Below are positions 18,136 to 28,480 of a stretch of 64,000 nt of DNA, piece after piece; positions within the stretch are counted from its first letter, which is position 1, and each line of letters begins with the position of its first letter. The position numbers and the translations under genes are program-made. Source of the DNA: Nostoc foliaceum FACHB-393 (GTDB lineage Bacteria; Cyanobacteriota; Cyanobacteriia; Cyanobacteriales; Nostocaceae); assembly GCF_014698505.1 (NCBI RefSeq), contig NZ_JACJTD010000011.1:107687-171686 (forward strand). The letters run 5' to 3'. A model generated the notes under the pieces. The model did not search any database. It was not told where the DNA came from and worked only from the letters and a program-made list of their open reading frames with translations.

Positions 18136-20271
18136 TTAACTTAAGAAATTTGGGGTACCACTACCACCATTCTTACCAACAGCAGGAATTTCCAGTAGGC
18201 TATCTGTGGCCTTGCCAGTACTATCATTGGTAACGGATGTAGAATTACCTGGATGTCCATTGGGAATGAAAAGTTGCGGATGATCAAAGGGCGCTTTGTC
18301 ATAAAGAACTCGCTCATCGGTAAGTCCTTTCATAAAGGCTACCAAGTCATCTTTTTCAGTTTCGGTTAATCCCAACGGGGCGAGGGCGCTTTGTTGGCGG
18401 AAATCTCCACCACGATTATAGAAGTCCACCACTTGCAGCAGAGTCAAATAGCCACCATTGTGAAAATAAGGGGCGGTGAGTTCTATGTTGCGTAATCCGG
18501 GAGTCTTAAAGCTTCCATCCGCAACTATTCTGTCATTTGAACTAACTGTAATATTCGGGTTTGAATCGAGAAGTTGTGGGAATTTACCCAAAGCAGCGAC
18601 TCGTGACTCTGAAAGCGGGTTACCGAATGGGTCTTGACCACCAACACCAGTATCTTCTAGGGTGGGTCTAACACCGATATTGAAGAAGCCACTGTCAAAG
18701 ACAATTCTTTGATTGGGGATGTTTATGGTTGCCAGTCGTTGGTTCTGTATATTGGTAACCGAGGCGTTGGTGAGTTCTAATCCACCGTGACAACCGATAC
18801 ACCGAGCCTTACCCTCGAATAGTTGTTTCCCTCGTTGCTGCTGCTCGGTTAGGGCGGTGGTGTTTCCTTCCAAGAAGCGATCGTAGGGTGTATTATCGGA
18901 AATGAGTGTAGATTCGTACAACTGAACTGCAAGCCCAAAGAATAGTGAGAAGTTGTACTCCATCAATGTGTACTCATTAGTCTGCAAAGAGCGATCGGGC
19001 TTTTTGACAAAAGTCCGTCTACCTTCAGCATCAACTTGGATGAGTCGATTCGACTTCCACCACTCCGATTTGAAGGCATCTTTAATCATCTGCTCATAGG
19101 TTCTATCTTTGAGTCCGGGTTTGGGCGATCTACTATCTGCACCTAAAACACTGTCTTGTGGATGCACAACCTGTTTACCTAGCGGTCTAAGAGGTAATAA
19201 CTTTTTCGCAAGTTTGCGGGGGAGCTTTTTACCCTTAGCAGCGCTAAGAGATTTTTTGTCAATTCGCCCGAACTTATCACCAATTTCTTCAAAGGTGCGA
19301 CCATCAGCAGAGGACTCAAAGGAACTGAGTGGTGGGCCGACCGCCTGAGAAGCCAAAGACGAGTTCTTCAGGCTGATTTTCACAAATTCTAGTTGATTTG
19401 GATTTTCTGCTTTGACGACAGCAGCGTTAGGGTCTCTTAAACCGAAAGGATTCACCCCATTAAAGATATCCTGCGCCCTTCCATCCCAGAAGTTGCGAAA
19501 GTTGAATGCTGTATTAATCACGGTTGGGGTATTACGCGGCTCGACGCGGCGTACATTAATGCCTCCCACGTTAAATACCGGATCTGGCTCGTTTTTTACT
19601 TGGTCTTCCGCACTACCAGGTTTGACATCAATAAACTTAGTGTTGAAGACCCCCTGAGATGAACTGACATCGTTACGGTCAGATATAACGGTCGTAGGAT
19701 CATTTGGGTTCGACACCTTGTGGAAGGGAAAATCTTCTGGTTTGAGTTGGTAGTTGGGTGCGCCGCCTACATCAAAAACTGTATCCGGGTTCTCTGTACC
19801 ATCAGGGTTAATCCGCAAAAGTCCAGGAGCAATCTGATTTTTGGATCTATTGTCGGCTCCAGCATGGAAGTGACAACTAGCACAGGCGGTCACTCCGTCG
19901 CTCCCAATCTGCATATCCCAAAAAAGAGTTTTTCCTAACTTGATGGCAGCTACTTTGTCTTTTACGAAGTCTCCAAGATTGTCAGGCTCAGGAACTGATA
20001 TGCTCTTGAGCGAAGTTAGAGGCGGCGGCGTAACCTGGGCTGATACAGTATTTCCAGCTATTACTGCTGTCATAATAATCGCAGCAATTGTTATAGCCCT
20101 TGAAATTCTTGATCTCAAATAGTTAAGCTTGCCATATCTGAATCTCCACTCTTGGCGCTTTATTTTTGTCGCCAAAGATTTGAGCAAAAATCGACCTTTT
20201 GAGGTCAGTAGCAAGTAAATTGATAAGCTAGTAATAAAGATTACTAAGCTTATTATGGGTATAATTCCCAT
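18136..20271 (-). CDS. Di-heme cytochrome c peroxidase/MauG-family protein, membrane-anchored
   Basis: A 711-residue haem protein with two CXXCH sites, CASCH at 130-134 and CIGCH near 492-496. The order high-potential/low-potential haem and the motifs RNTPTVINTAFNFRNFWDGR and GSFKTPGLRNIELTAPYFHN are typical of bacterial cytochrome c peroxidase and MauG. Two hydrophobic segments (residues 1-22 and about 58-78, the latter followed by SAQ) suggest an envelope location facing the periplasm or lumen. It is about twice the usual CcpA length because of long insertions (residues 300-400). The role is either hydrogen peroxide reduction or another haem-based oxidation. Confidence 0.87.
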   Translation of the reverse strand: MGIIPIISLVIFITSLSIYLLLTSKGRFLLKSLATKIKRQEWRFRYGKLNYLRSRISRAITIAAIIMTAVIAGNTVSAQVTPPPLTSLKSISVPEPDNLGDFVKDKVAAIKLGKTLFWDMQIGSDGVTACASCHFHAGADNRSKNQIAPGLLRINPDGTENPDTVFDVGGAPNYQLKPEDFPFHKVSNPNDPTTVISDRNDVSSSQGVFNTKFIDVKPGSAEDQVKNEPDPVFNVGGINVRRVEPRNTPTVINTAFNFRNFWDGRAQDIFNGVNPFGLRDPNAAVVKAENPNQLEFVKISLKNSSLASQAVGPPLSSFESSADGRTFEEIGDKFGRIDKKSLSAAKGKKLPRKLAKKLLPLRPLGKQVVHPQDSVLGADSRSPKPGLKDRTYEQMIKDAFKSEWWKSNRLIQVDAEGRRTFVKKPDRSLQTNEYTLMEYNFSLFFGLAVQLYESTLISDNTPYDRFLEGNTTALTEQQQRGKQLFEGKARCIGCHGGLELTNASVTNIQNQRLATINIPNQRIVFDSGFFNIGVRPTLEDTGVGGQDPFGNPLSESRVAALGKFPQLLDSNPNITVSSNDRIVADGSFKTPGLRNIELTAPYFHNGGYLTLLQVVDFYNRGGDFRQQSALAPLGLTETEKDDLVAFMKGLTDERVLYDKAPFDHPQLFIPNGHPGNSTSVTNDSTGKATDSLLEIPAVGKNGGSGTPNFLS

Positions 20272-20372
20272 AGCTTTTTGTAATAAAATAACACCGAAAC
20301 AAATTATACGTTTACAAGGAAGTTTGAAATGTAATATTCATGTAAAGTAATTACGCAAATTACGAATTTTAT

Positions 20373-20609
20373 GTGAACAAAAATGCCATAGGGCTACCAA
20401 AAAATTTGATTCAAATCTCTGTCGAAGTGATGCATCGTATGGAGTCTGGGTTTGAGGTTTTACCTAAACGTTGGGTAGTAGAGCGCACCTTCGGATGGTT
20501 TAATCAGTATCGTCGTCTTAGCAAGGATTATGAGCATCTTCCTGAAATGAGTGAGCCTGCTATATATGCTGTTATGACTCGAATTATGCTCCGTCGGCTA
20601 GCTGTCTAA
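20373..20609 (+). pseudogene. IS5/IS427-type transposase remnant (C-terminal piece)
   Basis: The last part of an IS5-like DDE transposase: [18 protein letters not shown] then [20 protein letters not shown]. The catalytic Glu of the DDE triad lies in WVVERTFGW. The N-terminal two thirds and the terminal repeats are missing, and the first 10 codons look unrelated. Surrounding sequence (20272-20776) is very AT-rich with no other gene. Confidence 0.85.
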
Positions 20610-20776
20610 ATATTTACTTTATAAATGGTTTCTTAGAATATTTTTTAGAAGTTAATATTAAAAATTTTAATACGAATTAAAAAAAAAATTATCAAAAAAT
20701 TAGCTTTAGAAGCTTAAAATAATCAGAAACTTAAACTAGAAATATCCAGTAATTTTTAAAGTTATAATTTTCTGTT

Positions 20777-21658
20777 ATGATCAAAAGTCCTCTACGATAT
20801 CCTGGTGGTAAGTCAAAAGCAATTAATCAGATAGTCGAATACTTACCAGAGAGCTTTTCAGAAGTTCGAGAACCTTTTGTGGGTGGTGGTTCTGTTTTTA
20901 TTTATTTAAAGCAAAATTTTCCTCATATCAAGATTTGGATTAATGATTTAAACCGCGAACTCTTCTTATTCTGGAAATTTGCTCAATCTGATATAGGTCA
21001 GTTAGTTAAAGAAATTCGACATATTAAAGTCAAACATACAGATGGTAAATTACTTTTCACAGAACTAACTAGTGTAGATGTCAATAATTTATCTGATTTA
21101 GAAAGAGCAGTTCGCTTTTTCGTACTCAATAGAATTACTTTTTCAGGAACTGTAGAATCCGGTGGTTTTTCTCAACAAGCTTTCCATAAACGCTTTACTG
21201 ATTCTTCAATAGAACGACTAGAAAAGTTAGAATATATTTTGGACAAAAATGTGCAAATTACTAATTTGGATTACAGCCACCTATTAAAATCAAAAGGAGA
21301 AGATGTATTTTTATTTTTAGATCCACCATATTTTAGTGCTACAAAATCAAAGCTATATGGTAAAGATGGTGACTTGCACACCTCTTTTGAGCATCATAGA
21401 TTTGCTGAACTTTTGCAACAATGTCATCATCGCTGGCTAATTACCTACGATGACTCACCCCAAATTAGAGAAAATTTTCAGTGGGCTAATATCTCAGCAT
21501 GGGAATTGCAGTATGGCATGAATAACTATAAGCAGAGTGGTGCAGCTAAAGGAAAAGAGTTATTCATTACTAATTACGAAGTTAAACTTTATTTGGATAA
21601 AAAAGCAGAAAATCAGAACCTTGTTAATCCAGCTTTGCAATTAAGCCTTGAGATTTAA
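20777..21658 (+). CDS. Orphan D12-class DNA adenine N6-methyltransferase (Dam-like)
   Basis: A 293-residue methyltransferase. MIKSPLRYPGGKSKAI is the D12-class N-terminus, PFVGGGSVF near 34 is the AdoMet-binding motif I, and LDPPYF near 187 is the catalytic DPPY. The order is that of the alpha class (Dam, DpnM). No restriction endonuclease gene is nearby, so it is a solitary methylase. The target cannot be read from the sequence; GATC, which lies within HIP1, would be an attractive candidate. It sits next to an IS remnant in AT-rich DNA. Confidence 0.9.
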   Translation: MIKSPLRYPGGKSKAINQIVEYLPESFSEVREPFVGGGSVFIYLKQNFPHIKIWINDLNRELFLFWKFAQSDIGQLVKEIRHIKVKHTDGKLLFTELTSVDVNNLSDLERAVRFFVLNRITFSGTVESGGFSQQAFHKRFTDSSIERLEKLEYILDKNVQITNLDYSHLLKSKGEDVFLFLDPPYFSATKSKLYGKDGDLHTSFEHHRFAELLQQCHHRWLITYDDSPQIRENFQWANISAWELQYGMNNYKQSGAAKGKELFITNYEVKLYLDKKAENQNLVNPALQLSLEI

Positions 21659-21738
21659 ACCTAACTTTGATCGCTTCCAATTTTCCGGTAGGATAACCCC
21701 ATAGCTCTCAATATAGCTACAACATACAAACCTTAGCT

Positions 21739-22830
21739 ATGACAACTTCCCCAATCCCTGCTCAAGAATCCTCTGCTAGCTGGTATGTCCTGCTGCAACA
21801 ATTAATAGATGGCCAATCCTTGTCCCGTACTCAAGCTGCTGAATTGATGCAAGGTTGGCTCAGTGAAGCGGTTCCCCCAGAGTTATCAGGGGCTATTTTA
21901 ACAGCGCTGAACTTTAAAGGCGTTTCTGCCGACGAGTTGACCGGCATGGCTGAAGTATTACAATCTCAATGTTCCCCACTCAGCACTGACAACTCAGCAC
22001 TGGCTCAACGCCTCGCTACCGCTAACAGCACTGTAATAGATACCTGTGGCACTGGTGGAGATGGATCATCAACCTTTAATATTTCTACAGCGGTTGCTTT
22101 TGTTGCGGCAGCCTATGGTGTACCTGTCGCCAAACACGGCAATCGTTCAGCGTCAAGTCTCACGGGAAGTGCAGATGTCTTGGAAGCCTTGGGTGTAAAC
22201 TTGAGTGCCTCTAGTGAAAAGGTGCAAGCAGCACTACAAGAAGTTGGGATCACTTTCTTGTTTGCCCCTGGTTGGCATCCAGCACTCAAGGCTGTTGCCC
22301 AATTGCGACGGACTCTTAGGGTGCGAACGGTGTTTAATTTGCTTGGGCCGTTAGTAAATCCCTTGCGTCCAACTGGGCAGGTAGTGGGCTTATTTACTCC
22401 CAAACTTTTGGCAACTGTTGCCCAAGCTTTACAGAATTTGGGCAAAGAAAAGGCGATTGTGTTGCACGGGCGAGAAAAACTTGATGAGGCTGGGTTAGGG
22501 GATTTAACCGACTTGGCGGTGTTATCAGATGGAGGAGTGCAGTTAACTACCATTAATCCCCTAGATTTGGATTTAACGCCTGCTCCCATCGGTATGCTTC
22601 GGGGTGGCGATGTCCAAGAGAATGCGCAGATTCTCAAGGCTGTACTCCAAGGTAAGGGAAATCAGGCACAACAGGATGCAGTAGCGTTGAATGCGTCGTT
22701 GGCGCTGCAAGTAGCGGGTAAGATCGCATTCCTCGATCATGCCCAAGGGATTAAAATCGCTAAGGATATCCTACAAAGTGGGGCAGCTTGGACGAAGTTG
22801 GAGCAGTTAGTTGAGTTTCTGGGGAATTGA
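21739..22830 (+). CDS. trpD: Anthranilate phosphoribosyltransferase
   Basis: Second step of tryptophan synthesis: joins anthranilate to PRPP. The 363 residues show [14 protein letters not shown] (PRPP site), [21 protein letters not shown] (the conserved NRS-GSADVLE block) and NLLGPLVNP. The N-terminal extension of about 15 residues is common in cyanobacteria. As usual in this phylum it is not in a complete trp operon. Its 3' end overlaps by 71 bp the 3' end of the convergent protease gene. Confidence 0.95.
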   Translation: MTTSPIPAQESSASWYVLLQQLIDGQSLSRTQAAELMQGWLSEAVPPELSGAILTALNFKGVSADELTGMAEVLQSQCSPLSTDNSALAQRLATANSTVIDTCGTGGDGSSTFNISTAVAFVAAAYGVPVAKHGNRSASSLTGSADVLEALGVNLSASSEKVQAALQEVGITFLFAPGWHPALKAVAQLRRTLRVRTVFNLLGPLVNPLRPTGQVVGLFTPKLLATVAQALQNLGKEKAIVLHGREKLDEAGLGDLTDLAVLSDGGVQLTTINPLDLDLTPAPIGMLRGGDVQENAQILKAVLQGKGNQAQQDAVALNASLALQVAGKIAFLDHAQGIKIAKDILQSGAAWTKLEQLVEFLGN

Positions 22831-23809
22831 TTTGCGATCGCAATTGCGGGCGAAACTCTACTACATTACGTTTGATGGTGACATCGTAGTTGCCAAAAAA
22901 GTCATGTCCTAGAAGTCCAGTTTCTAGTTCCGCACCTGCGATCGCTACTGGTACTTTATTCACTATTACCCCACCAAGTGCCATCGAATTAACATAACCC
23001 ACAGGAAATTCTACAGCTCTTGAACTAGCGGTATTTGCCTTAGCTTTTCCCACTGGCACTATTCCTAAGGTATTTGCCATCTCTTGGGTGATTACAGTGC
23101 CACTGGCTCCCGTATCCACAATCATCTCAAATTGTCGCTGGCCATTAAAGGTAACTTCGACAATTGGCGTTCCACCAAGTCGCCTCTTAATCGGGGCTGT
23201 AAACACTTCCTGATCTGGAATCACCACTGCTGATGAAGGCAAACCTTGCTCTGTTGGTAACGGTTTGATTTCTTGTGGAGGCAAGGTAGACTTTGGTGTG
23301 ATTTCTGTTTGGGGAACAACCACTACTATCCTCTTCGGTTCGGCAACGCGCACAGGGCGAGGATTAGCTTGCTGTTGGGCGTATTTAATTTGGCGACGAT
23401 ATTCGGTGATTTTGGTTTGAGCGATCGCAAATTCTGGGCTTTGTCGCCGGACTCTTTGCATCAGCGCGATCGCATCCTGGTACTGATTCGCCACCAAAGT
23501 CCAATCACTTGGGGATTGAGCAGATTGGCTGATAGTCCAAGCGCCAACAGCTCTATCCAGCCCCATCTCAAAAAGGCTTGGTTCACTTTCAGACGGCTCT
23601 AGGGGTTGTGCCTCTGGGGTAACTGCTGGTGTTGCTGGTGTTACTGGTTTGACGACAGGCTGTACTGATGCCAGCTCCCCAATTGGCACGGGTTGCTCAT
23701 TGCTACCAGTCGCAGTGTTCCGTTTGTCTTCACTACAGGCAACACACAAAACCGCTAGAGCGCTTGATACAAAAATTAGGGTTGCACGGGATAAAAAAGA
23801 CTGAAGCAT
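22760..23809 (-). CDS. Lipoprotein with retropepsin-like aspartyl protease domain
   Basis: Starts [14 protein letters not shown] and carries a lipobox ([10 protein letters not shown]), so it is probably lipid-anchored at Cys. A Pro-rich linker follows, then a helical stretch near 100-150 ([20 protein letters not shown]), another linker, and near 215-315 a retroviral-type aspartyl protease fold: [15 protein letters not shown] holds the catalytic Asp-Thr-Gly, and [19 protein letters not shown] is the matching second half. Such proteins may act as dimers. The start at 23809 is preferred to one 36 bases upstream because it puts the signal peptide at the N-terminus. The tail overlaps the end of trpD. 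Confidence 0.82.
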   Translation of the reverse strand: MLQSFLSRATLIFVSSALAVLCVACSEDKRNTATGSNEQPVPIGELASVQPVVKPVTPATPAVTPEAQPLEPSESEPSLFEMGLDRAVGAWTISQSAQSPSDWTLVANQYQDAIALMQRVRRQSPEFAIAQTKITEYRRQIKYAQQQANPRPVRVAEPKRIVVVVPQTEITPKSTLPPQEIKPLPTEQGLPSSAVVIPDQEVFTAPIKRRLGGTPIVEVTFNGQRQFEMIVDTGASGTVITQEMANTLGIVPVGKAKANTASSRAVEFPVGYVNSMALGGVIVNKVPVAIAGAELETGLLGHDFFGNYDVTIKRNVVEFRPQLRSQINSPETQLTAPTSSKLPHFVGYP

Positions 23810-23976
23810 AATTAATTTTAACTGCCCAAGCTTTGCCAAATCCACTCCCGCTACTTTAATTCCCTTTTAATTTTAATTAACTATCCTAAAAACTCCCAAT
23901 TGCTCAACTCATGGGATAATTAACAATCGCAGTATTGGGGAATGAAGGATAAAAAGCAGGGGGGACAATTGATTAA

Positions 23977-24018
23977 TGCCCCATGCCCAATACTCCATGC
24001 CCAATGCCCCATGCCCAA
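23977..24018. repeat. Heptanucleotide short tandem repeat (CCCATGC / CCCAAT type)
   Basis: Repeats of ATGCCCCATGCCCAATACTC and close variants lie just upstream of carA. This is the classical short tandemly repeated repetitive sequence of heterocystous cyanobacteria. It remains open in the carA frame and so gives a false longer N-terminus. Confidence 0.8.
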
Positions 24019-24035
24019 TCCATAATCTATCGCCT

Positions 24036-25202
24036 ATGTCCCTGTCTGACGCAATACCTGCTTTACTTGTCCTGGCAGATGGAACCACTTATCGCGGTTG
24101 GTCTTTCGGTGCTACGGGAACCGCGATCGGAGAAGTGGTGTTCAATACTGGCATGACCGGCTACCAAGAAGTATTAACAGACCCAAGTTACTGCGGTCAA
24201 ATTGTCATTTTTACCTATCCTGAATTAGGCAATACTGGTGTCAATCCTGAAGATGAGGAATCAGACGGGCCCCAGGTTAGAGGTGCGATCGCTCGGAATA
24301 TTTGTCAGCGACCGAGTAATTGGCGATCGACACAATCCTTACCAGACTACCTTAAACAAAACCAAGTACCAGGGATTTACGGCATCGATACCCGTGCCCT
24401 CACTCGCAAAATTCGGATGTTTGGAGCCATGAACGGTGGCATTTCCACAGCCATTCTCGATGAGGCGGAATTGCTAGAGCAGGTACAGGCGGCTCCCAAC
24501 ATGGCGGGATTGAATCTGGTTCGGGAAGTCACCACCGCAAAGGCTTATGAATGGACAGATCCCACAATTCCAGCTTGGGAATTCAACTCTGAAGCTGCGG
24601 AAAATCTTGGAGAACCCTTTACCGTTGTTGCCCTTGACTTTGGTGTAAAACGCAATATTTTGCGTCGCTTAACAAGTTATGGTTGTCGGGTGATTGTTGT
24701 ACCTGCTGATACGCCACCAGAGGAAATCCTCAACTACAATCCAGATGGTGTGTTTCTTTCTAATGGGCCTGGCGACCCTGCTGCTGTCACCGAAGGGATT
24801 GCAACTGCCAAAGCGCTTCTGTTAAGTGAAAAACCCATCTTTGGTATTTGTATGGGGCATCAAATTTTAGGTCATGCACTAGGGGCAGAAACCTATAAAC
24901 TCAAATTTGGTCACCGTGGTTTAAATCAGCCTGCCGGCTTACAACAACGGGTAGAAATTACCAGCCAAAACCATAGTTTTGCTATTGACCCAGATTCTTT
25001 ACCTACGGCAGTTGTGGAAATCAGCCACCTGAACCTAAACGATCGCACCGTTGCTGGGGTACGTCACAAATCTCTACCTGTGTTCTCCGTACAGTATCAC
25101 CCAGAAGCCAGTCCTGGCCCTCACGATGCTGATTACTTGTTTGAGCAATTTGTTCAAGCCATGCGAACAGCACGTCAAGCCGTGGTAGCTGAGGTGAGTT
25201 AA
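24036..25202 (+). CDS. carA: Carbamoyl-phosphate synthase small (glutaminase) subunit
   Basis: Supplies ammonia from glutamine to CarB for arginine and pyrimidine synthesis. The 388 residues begin [20 protein letters not shown]. The N-terminal CarA domain contains [20 protein letters not shown]. The class I glutamine amidotransferase domain shows [13 protein letters not shown] with the nucleophile Cys, and [11 protein letters not shown] with the catalytic His and Glu. The ATG at 24036 is chosen because the 20 upstream in-frame codons are pure tandem repeat. carB is not adjacent. Confidence 0.95.
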   Translation: MSLSDAIPALLVLADGTTYRGWSFGATGTAIGEVVFNTGMTGYQEVLTDPSYCGQIVIFTYPELGNTGVNPEDEESDGPQVRGAIARNICQRPSNWRSTQSLPDYLKQNQVPGIYGIDTRALTRKIRMFGAMNGGISTAILDEAELLEQVQAAPNMAGLNLVREVTTAKAYEWTDPTIPAWEFNSEAAENLGEPFTVVALDFGVKRNILRRLTSYGCRVIVVPADTPPEEILNYNPDGVFLSNGPGDPAAVTEGIATAKALLLSEKPIFGICMGHQILGHALGAETYKLKFGHRGLNQPAGLQQRVEITSQNHSFAIDPDSLPTAVVEISHLNLNDRTVAGVRHKSLPVFSVQYHPEASPGPHDADYLFEQFVQAMRTARQAVVAEVS

Positions 25203-25350
25203 AAATAGGAAACAGGGAATAGGGAATATGGAAACAGGAAGGGGTTTTTCCAATGCCCAATCCCCAATACCCTATCCCAGCAGATTGTAGACAACTTGCT
25301 CAAAAACCATCTATACTTGAGCGTTCACTTTAACTCATGAGGAGGGAATT

Positions 25351-25713
25351 ATTGCTGAGCCACTGAATCTAACCGTTAGCCTGAGGGGCACTCGTGAAGT
25401 CCGGGATAACTGTCAGCTATTCCGCCTCACAGGTTTGTTAGATGCCTTTTCTGAACCGACATTTCGCAAGGTGCTTGGCAGCAAGATTGACGAGGGCCCT
25501 AAGCACATTATTTTGGATCTCTCACAAATCGACTTTGTTGATAGCTCTGGCTTGGGTGCTCTGGTACAGCTAGCCAAGCAGGCTCAAACTGCTGAGGGCA
25601 CTTTGCAAATTGTCACGAATGCCCGCGTAACTCAAACGGTCAAGCTTGTTCGCCTAGAGAAGTTTCTCTCCCTGCAAAAATCAGTTGAAGAAGCTCTAGA
25701 AAACGTCAAGTAG
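25351..25713 (+). CDS. STAS-domain anti-sigma-factor antagonist, probable ATT start
   Basis: About 120 residues forming one STAS domain, used in partner-switching regulation. HIILDLSQIDFVDSSGLGAL carries the Ser-Ser pair where such antagonists are phosphorylated. The domain's first strands (LNLTVSLRGTREVRDNCQLF) lie upstream of the first conventional start (TTG at 25435), which would cut away the beginning of the fold. That frame is open from a TGA at 25318 and contains no ATG, GTG or TTG before 25435, but GAGGAGGG at 25339-25346 sits just before ATT at 25348/25351. I therefore propose an ATT start at 25351; CTG at 25363 is an alternative. Confidence 0.75.
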   Translation: MAEPLNLTVSLRGTREVRDNCQLFRLTGLLDAFSEPTFRKVLGSKIDEGPKHIILDLSQIDFVDSSGLGALVQLAKQAQTAEGTLQIVTNARVTQTVKLVRLEKFLSLQKSVEEALENVK

Positions 25714-26249
25714 TCTTGATTGCTCGACCTGAGAGATCAATTTGGCTATCCAGATTCAACATCGGATAGCTTAATTTTTAAAACTTCTGGCAGAAAACCT
25801 CTCTCCTTGTGGGAGAGGCACGAAGCCAGTTGAGCTATTATGTTTAAAGTTAAGCAATAACTAAAGATATAGACACCCAGTTATTGGGTATGTAATTGTT
25901 GAGTTATTATCGGATAAACAATCAAGTCTGAAAAAGTTGTACGAAATACAAAGCTAGCAGATTTGTCTATATGTAAACTTGACTTGATACTGTATAGTTA
26001 AAAATTGTCGCTTGCTAAGTAAGCATGAAAATGCGATCAAGTAACAGGGTGAGTTTGATGTCAGAATTTTACCCTATCTTAGCTACAGACCACAAGTAGG
26101 CGAAATTTGGTTTATGGGCGTTGACATCAGGGTGATCTAAAATGCCAAGTTTCAATCAAAAAGATAGAATTAGTAAGTGTTTCTGATAGTATTGATTATG
26201 CTAAGTATAGTATTATGGCTTACTTCAGAAAAATCAGTCTTTGCAAAGA
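25714..26249. other. Intergenic region upstream of mrnC
   Basis: A hairpin at 25798-25818 (CCTCTCTC pairs with GGGAGAGG) may end the STAS transcript, although no U-run follows. The remaining 430 bases are AT-rich with no gene that I can support. Confidence 0.4.
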
Positions 26250-26768
26250 ATGCCTGCCAAATGTAGCCCGTCAAGGAATGATTTATTTGTGAAGTCACAG
26301 GAGGAAGAGCTATTAGATGGACAAGATGTAACTCCCAAACAGAGTTTATCTTGGACTCAAGCACTCTTGGCAACCACAGCCCCATTCCAACAGATTTCCC
26401 TCTCACAAGTGCAAAAAATTTCTCCTACTGCTTTAGCATATTTGGGGGATGCAATTTATGAGTTGTATGTTAGGATGTTCTATCTGCTGCCATTGCAGCG
26501 GTCAGGAATTTACCATCGTCTGGTAGTGGAGCAGGTAAGAGCGGAAACACAAGCGCTACATTTGCGATCGCTGATTCCTTATCTAAAGGACACCGAATTA
26601 GAAATTGTCCGACGGGGTAGAAACGCCGCTACAGGACGCCCTAAGCGACTTAATCCCGAAATTTATCAACAGGCAACTAGTCTAGAAACCTTAATTGGCT
26701 ACTTATATCTCACCGATTACCAGCGTCTAAACGAACTGTTGCAAATGCTTCATGTAGAAAAAGAGTGA
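26250..26768 (+). CDS. mrnC: Mini-ribonuclease III (MrnC)
   Basis: A dimeric RNase III catalytic domain without a dsRNA-binding domain; in bacteria it matures 23S rRNA ends. ISPTALAYLGDAIYELYVR near residue 51 holds the catalytic acidic residues, and GRPKRLNPEIYQQATSLETL then IGYLYLTDY holds the second acidic site (Glu in SLETLIGYL). The preceding 40 residues are variable. The start could be ATG 26250 or GTG 26289. It is followed after 92 bases by rlmB, another 23S rRNA gene, which suggests a ribosome-maturation pair. Confidence 0.9.
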   Translation: MPAKCSPSRNDLFVKSQEEELLDGQDVTPKQSLSWTQALLATTAPFQQISLSQVQKISPTALAYLGDAIYELYVRMFYLLPLQRSGIYHRLVVEQVRAETQALHLRSLIPYLKDTELEIVRRGRNAATGRPKRLNPEIYQQATSLETLIGYLYLTDYQRLNELLQMLHVEKE

Positions 26769-26860
26769 GAACTCAATTTCACAGTAGCCACAGCAGTAGA
26801 TTAAGTTCAAGAAATTGAGGTAATCGGGATTATCAACCATTCGCTATATCTATAACTCAA

Positions 26861-27922
26861 ATGCAGAATAAACCAAGAAAAGTCAAAACTTCTAACGAAC
26901 CCAATCGTGGGCAACCCGTAAAAATTCAGGGTAAGCGTATTATTACTAATCCCACTCGCAATCCTAGAAAAATAGATAGCAATCCCGTCTCTGTTGCTAA
27001 TCCCACTCGCAATCCTAGGAAAATAGATAGCAACCCTACTCGCAATCCCAGGAAAATAGATAGCAACCCCATTTCTGGCAACTCCCGCCAACGAAATAGC
27101 AACTTCTCCCAGCCGTCTGTATCTACACAACCGATAGAAGAAGATAACGATCTCATCTACGGTCGTCATCCAGTATTGAGTGCGTTGCAAAATCAGCGCA
27201 ATCTCAACCGTCTTTGGATTACTACCCGTCTGCGCTACGATCCCAGCTTTCACCATTTTCTGCTGCAAGCGAAGGAGAATGGCACAGTTATTGATGAGGT
27301 TGAACCCAAGCGTTTAGACTATCTCACCAACGGGGCCAATCATCAAGGTGTGGCTGCACAAATTGCTCCCTACGCCTACATCGAATTGCCCGATCTCATT
27401 GAGCAAGCAAAAGCTGTAACCGATCCGGTAATTGTAGTGGCTGATGGAATTACTGATCCCCACAACTTGGGAGCAATTATTCGCACCGCCGAAGCAATAG
27501 GCGCTCAAGGATTGGTGATTCCTCAAAGAAGGGCATCTGGGATCACTTCCACTGTGATGAAAGTGGCAGCAGGCGCTTTAGAAAATTTTGCTGTAGCTAG
27601 AGTTGTCAACCTCAGCCGCGCCTTAGAAGAATTAAAAGAAGCTGGCTTTTGGATTTATGGCACTGCTGCAAGTGGAAGCGAACCTGTGCATACAGTAAAT
27701 TTCACTGGGCCAATCGTTTTGGTAATCGGCTCAGAAGGTGAAGGTCTGAGTATGTTAACTCAACGCTCCTGTGATTTCTTAGTATCGATTCCTCTTCAAG
27801 GTAAGACTCCCAGCCTCAATGCTTCTGTAGCAGCGGGTATGACACTTTATGAAATTTATCGCCAGCGATCGCTAAATACGCTGCACCTAGATAAATTACA
27901 AAAAATCTCTTTGAAAAAATAA
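26861..27922 (+). CDS. rlmB: 23S rRNA 2'-O-methyltransferase of the SpoU/TrmH family (RlmB)
   Basis: Methylates the ribose of a guanosine in domain V of 23S rRNA. The conserved part starts at about residue 100 ([20 protein letters not shown]). The knotted SPOUT core shows [37 protein letters not shown] and [18 protein letters not shown], the three family motifs. The first 95 residues are a basic disordered extension that includes tandem copies of [11 protein letters not shown]. The ATG at 26861 is the only in-frame start upstream. Confidence 0.92.
   Translation: MQNKPRKVKTSNEPNRGQPVKIQGKRIITNPTRNPRKIDSNPVSVANPTRNPRKIDSNPTRNPRKIDSNPISGNSRQRNSNFSQPSVSTQPIEEDNDLIYGRHPVLSALQNQRNLNRLWITTRLRYDPSFHHFLLQAKENGTVIDEVEPKRLDYLTNGANHQGVAAQIAPYAYIELPDLIEQAKAVTDPVIVVADGITDPHNLGAIIRTAEAIGAQGLVIPQRRASGITSTVMKVAAGALENFAVARVVNLSRALEELKEAGFWIYGTAASGSEPVHTVNFTGPIVLVIGSEGEGLSMLTQRSCDFLVSIPLQGKTPSLNASVAAGMTLYEIYRQRSLNTLHLDKLQKISLKK
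26944..27068 (+). repeat. In-frame tandem repeat in rlmB ([11 protein letters not shown] units)
   Basis: Three copies of a 33-bp unit of the type AATCCCACTCGCAATCCTAG-AAAAATAGATAGC, the first two separated by an 18-bp spacer, encode basic Asn/Pro/Arg-rich repeats at the N-terminus of RlmB. Confidence 0.85.
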
Positions 27923-28008
27923 CAGTAACAGAGTATAAAGAAATGTAAAAGATAATAAAGCAACATATCGTTTAACACCCTGTAGACGTTTATAAATTGG
28001 CGAAAACC

Positions 28009-28311
28009 ATGAAAACCATTTGGCATAACCTTAAGGAAGTGTTAATTAACACATTCGACTCCATCGGCTTGGCTTGGTGGGTAGAGATTGTGACGCAAAA
28101 TCCCCGTTGCACGTACTATTTCGGGCCATTTCTAAGTTCTTCTGATGCAAGATTGTCAAGCATTGGATATATAGAAGATTTGGAGATCGAAGGAGCGCAG
28201 GGAATTTCTGTGAATGTCAAGCGCTGTAAACCTAATACCTTAACAATCGCCGAAGACTTGGGGGAAAGATTTGACCGCAAAGTACAGCCTGCCTTTGGCG
28301 GTCAAATTTAA
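28009..28311 (+). CDS. DUF1816-domain protein
   Basis: A 100-residue cyanobacterial protein with the DUF1816 signature AWWVEIVTQNPRCTYYFGPF followed by a helix and the strand GISVNVKRCKP. Family function is unknown; it is found almost only in cyanobacteria and some members have been linked to phycobilisome-type domains. There is no signal peptide. The ATG at 28009 (MKTIWHNLKEVL) is preferred to the TTG at 27997. Confidence 0.85.
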   Translation: MKTIWHNLKEVLINTFDSIGLAWWVEIVTQNPRCTYYFGPFLSSSDARLSSIGYIEDLEIEGAQGISVNVKRCKPNTLTIAEDLGERFDRKVQPAFGGQI

Positions 28312-28345
28312 GTTAAGTTAGGCCAGAGAATGAACAGGACGCTCT

Positions 28346-28430
28346 GATGCGGGGACGCAAAGACACGGAGATACAGAGAATTCTTTTACCGCGTTATTGC
28401 GTCTTTTTCACTCACCGCGTCACCACATCT
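28346..28430. repeat. Inverted dispersed repeat (GATGCGGGGACGC / GCGTCACCACATC)
   Basis: GATGCGGGGACGCAAAGACA on the left matches an inverted right end (CACTCACCGCGTCACCACATC), with an inner ACGCAA / TTGCGT pair. It is a MITE-like element between convergent genes. Confidence 0.55.
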
Positions 28431-28480
28431 TCACTCTCCATTTCTTGTTCGTCAATAGTCAAAATTTTTTAAATATTGGA

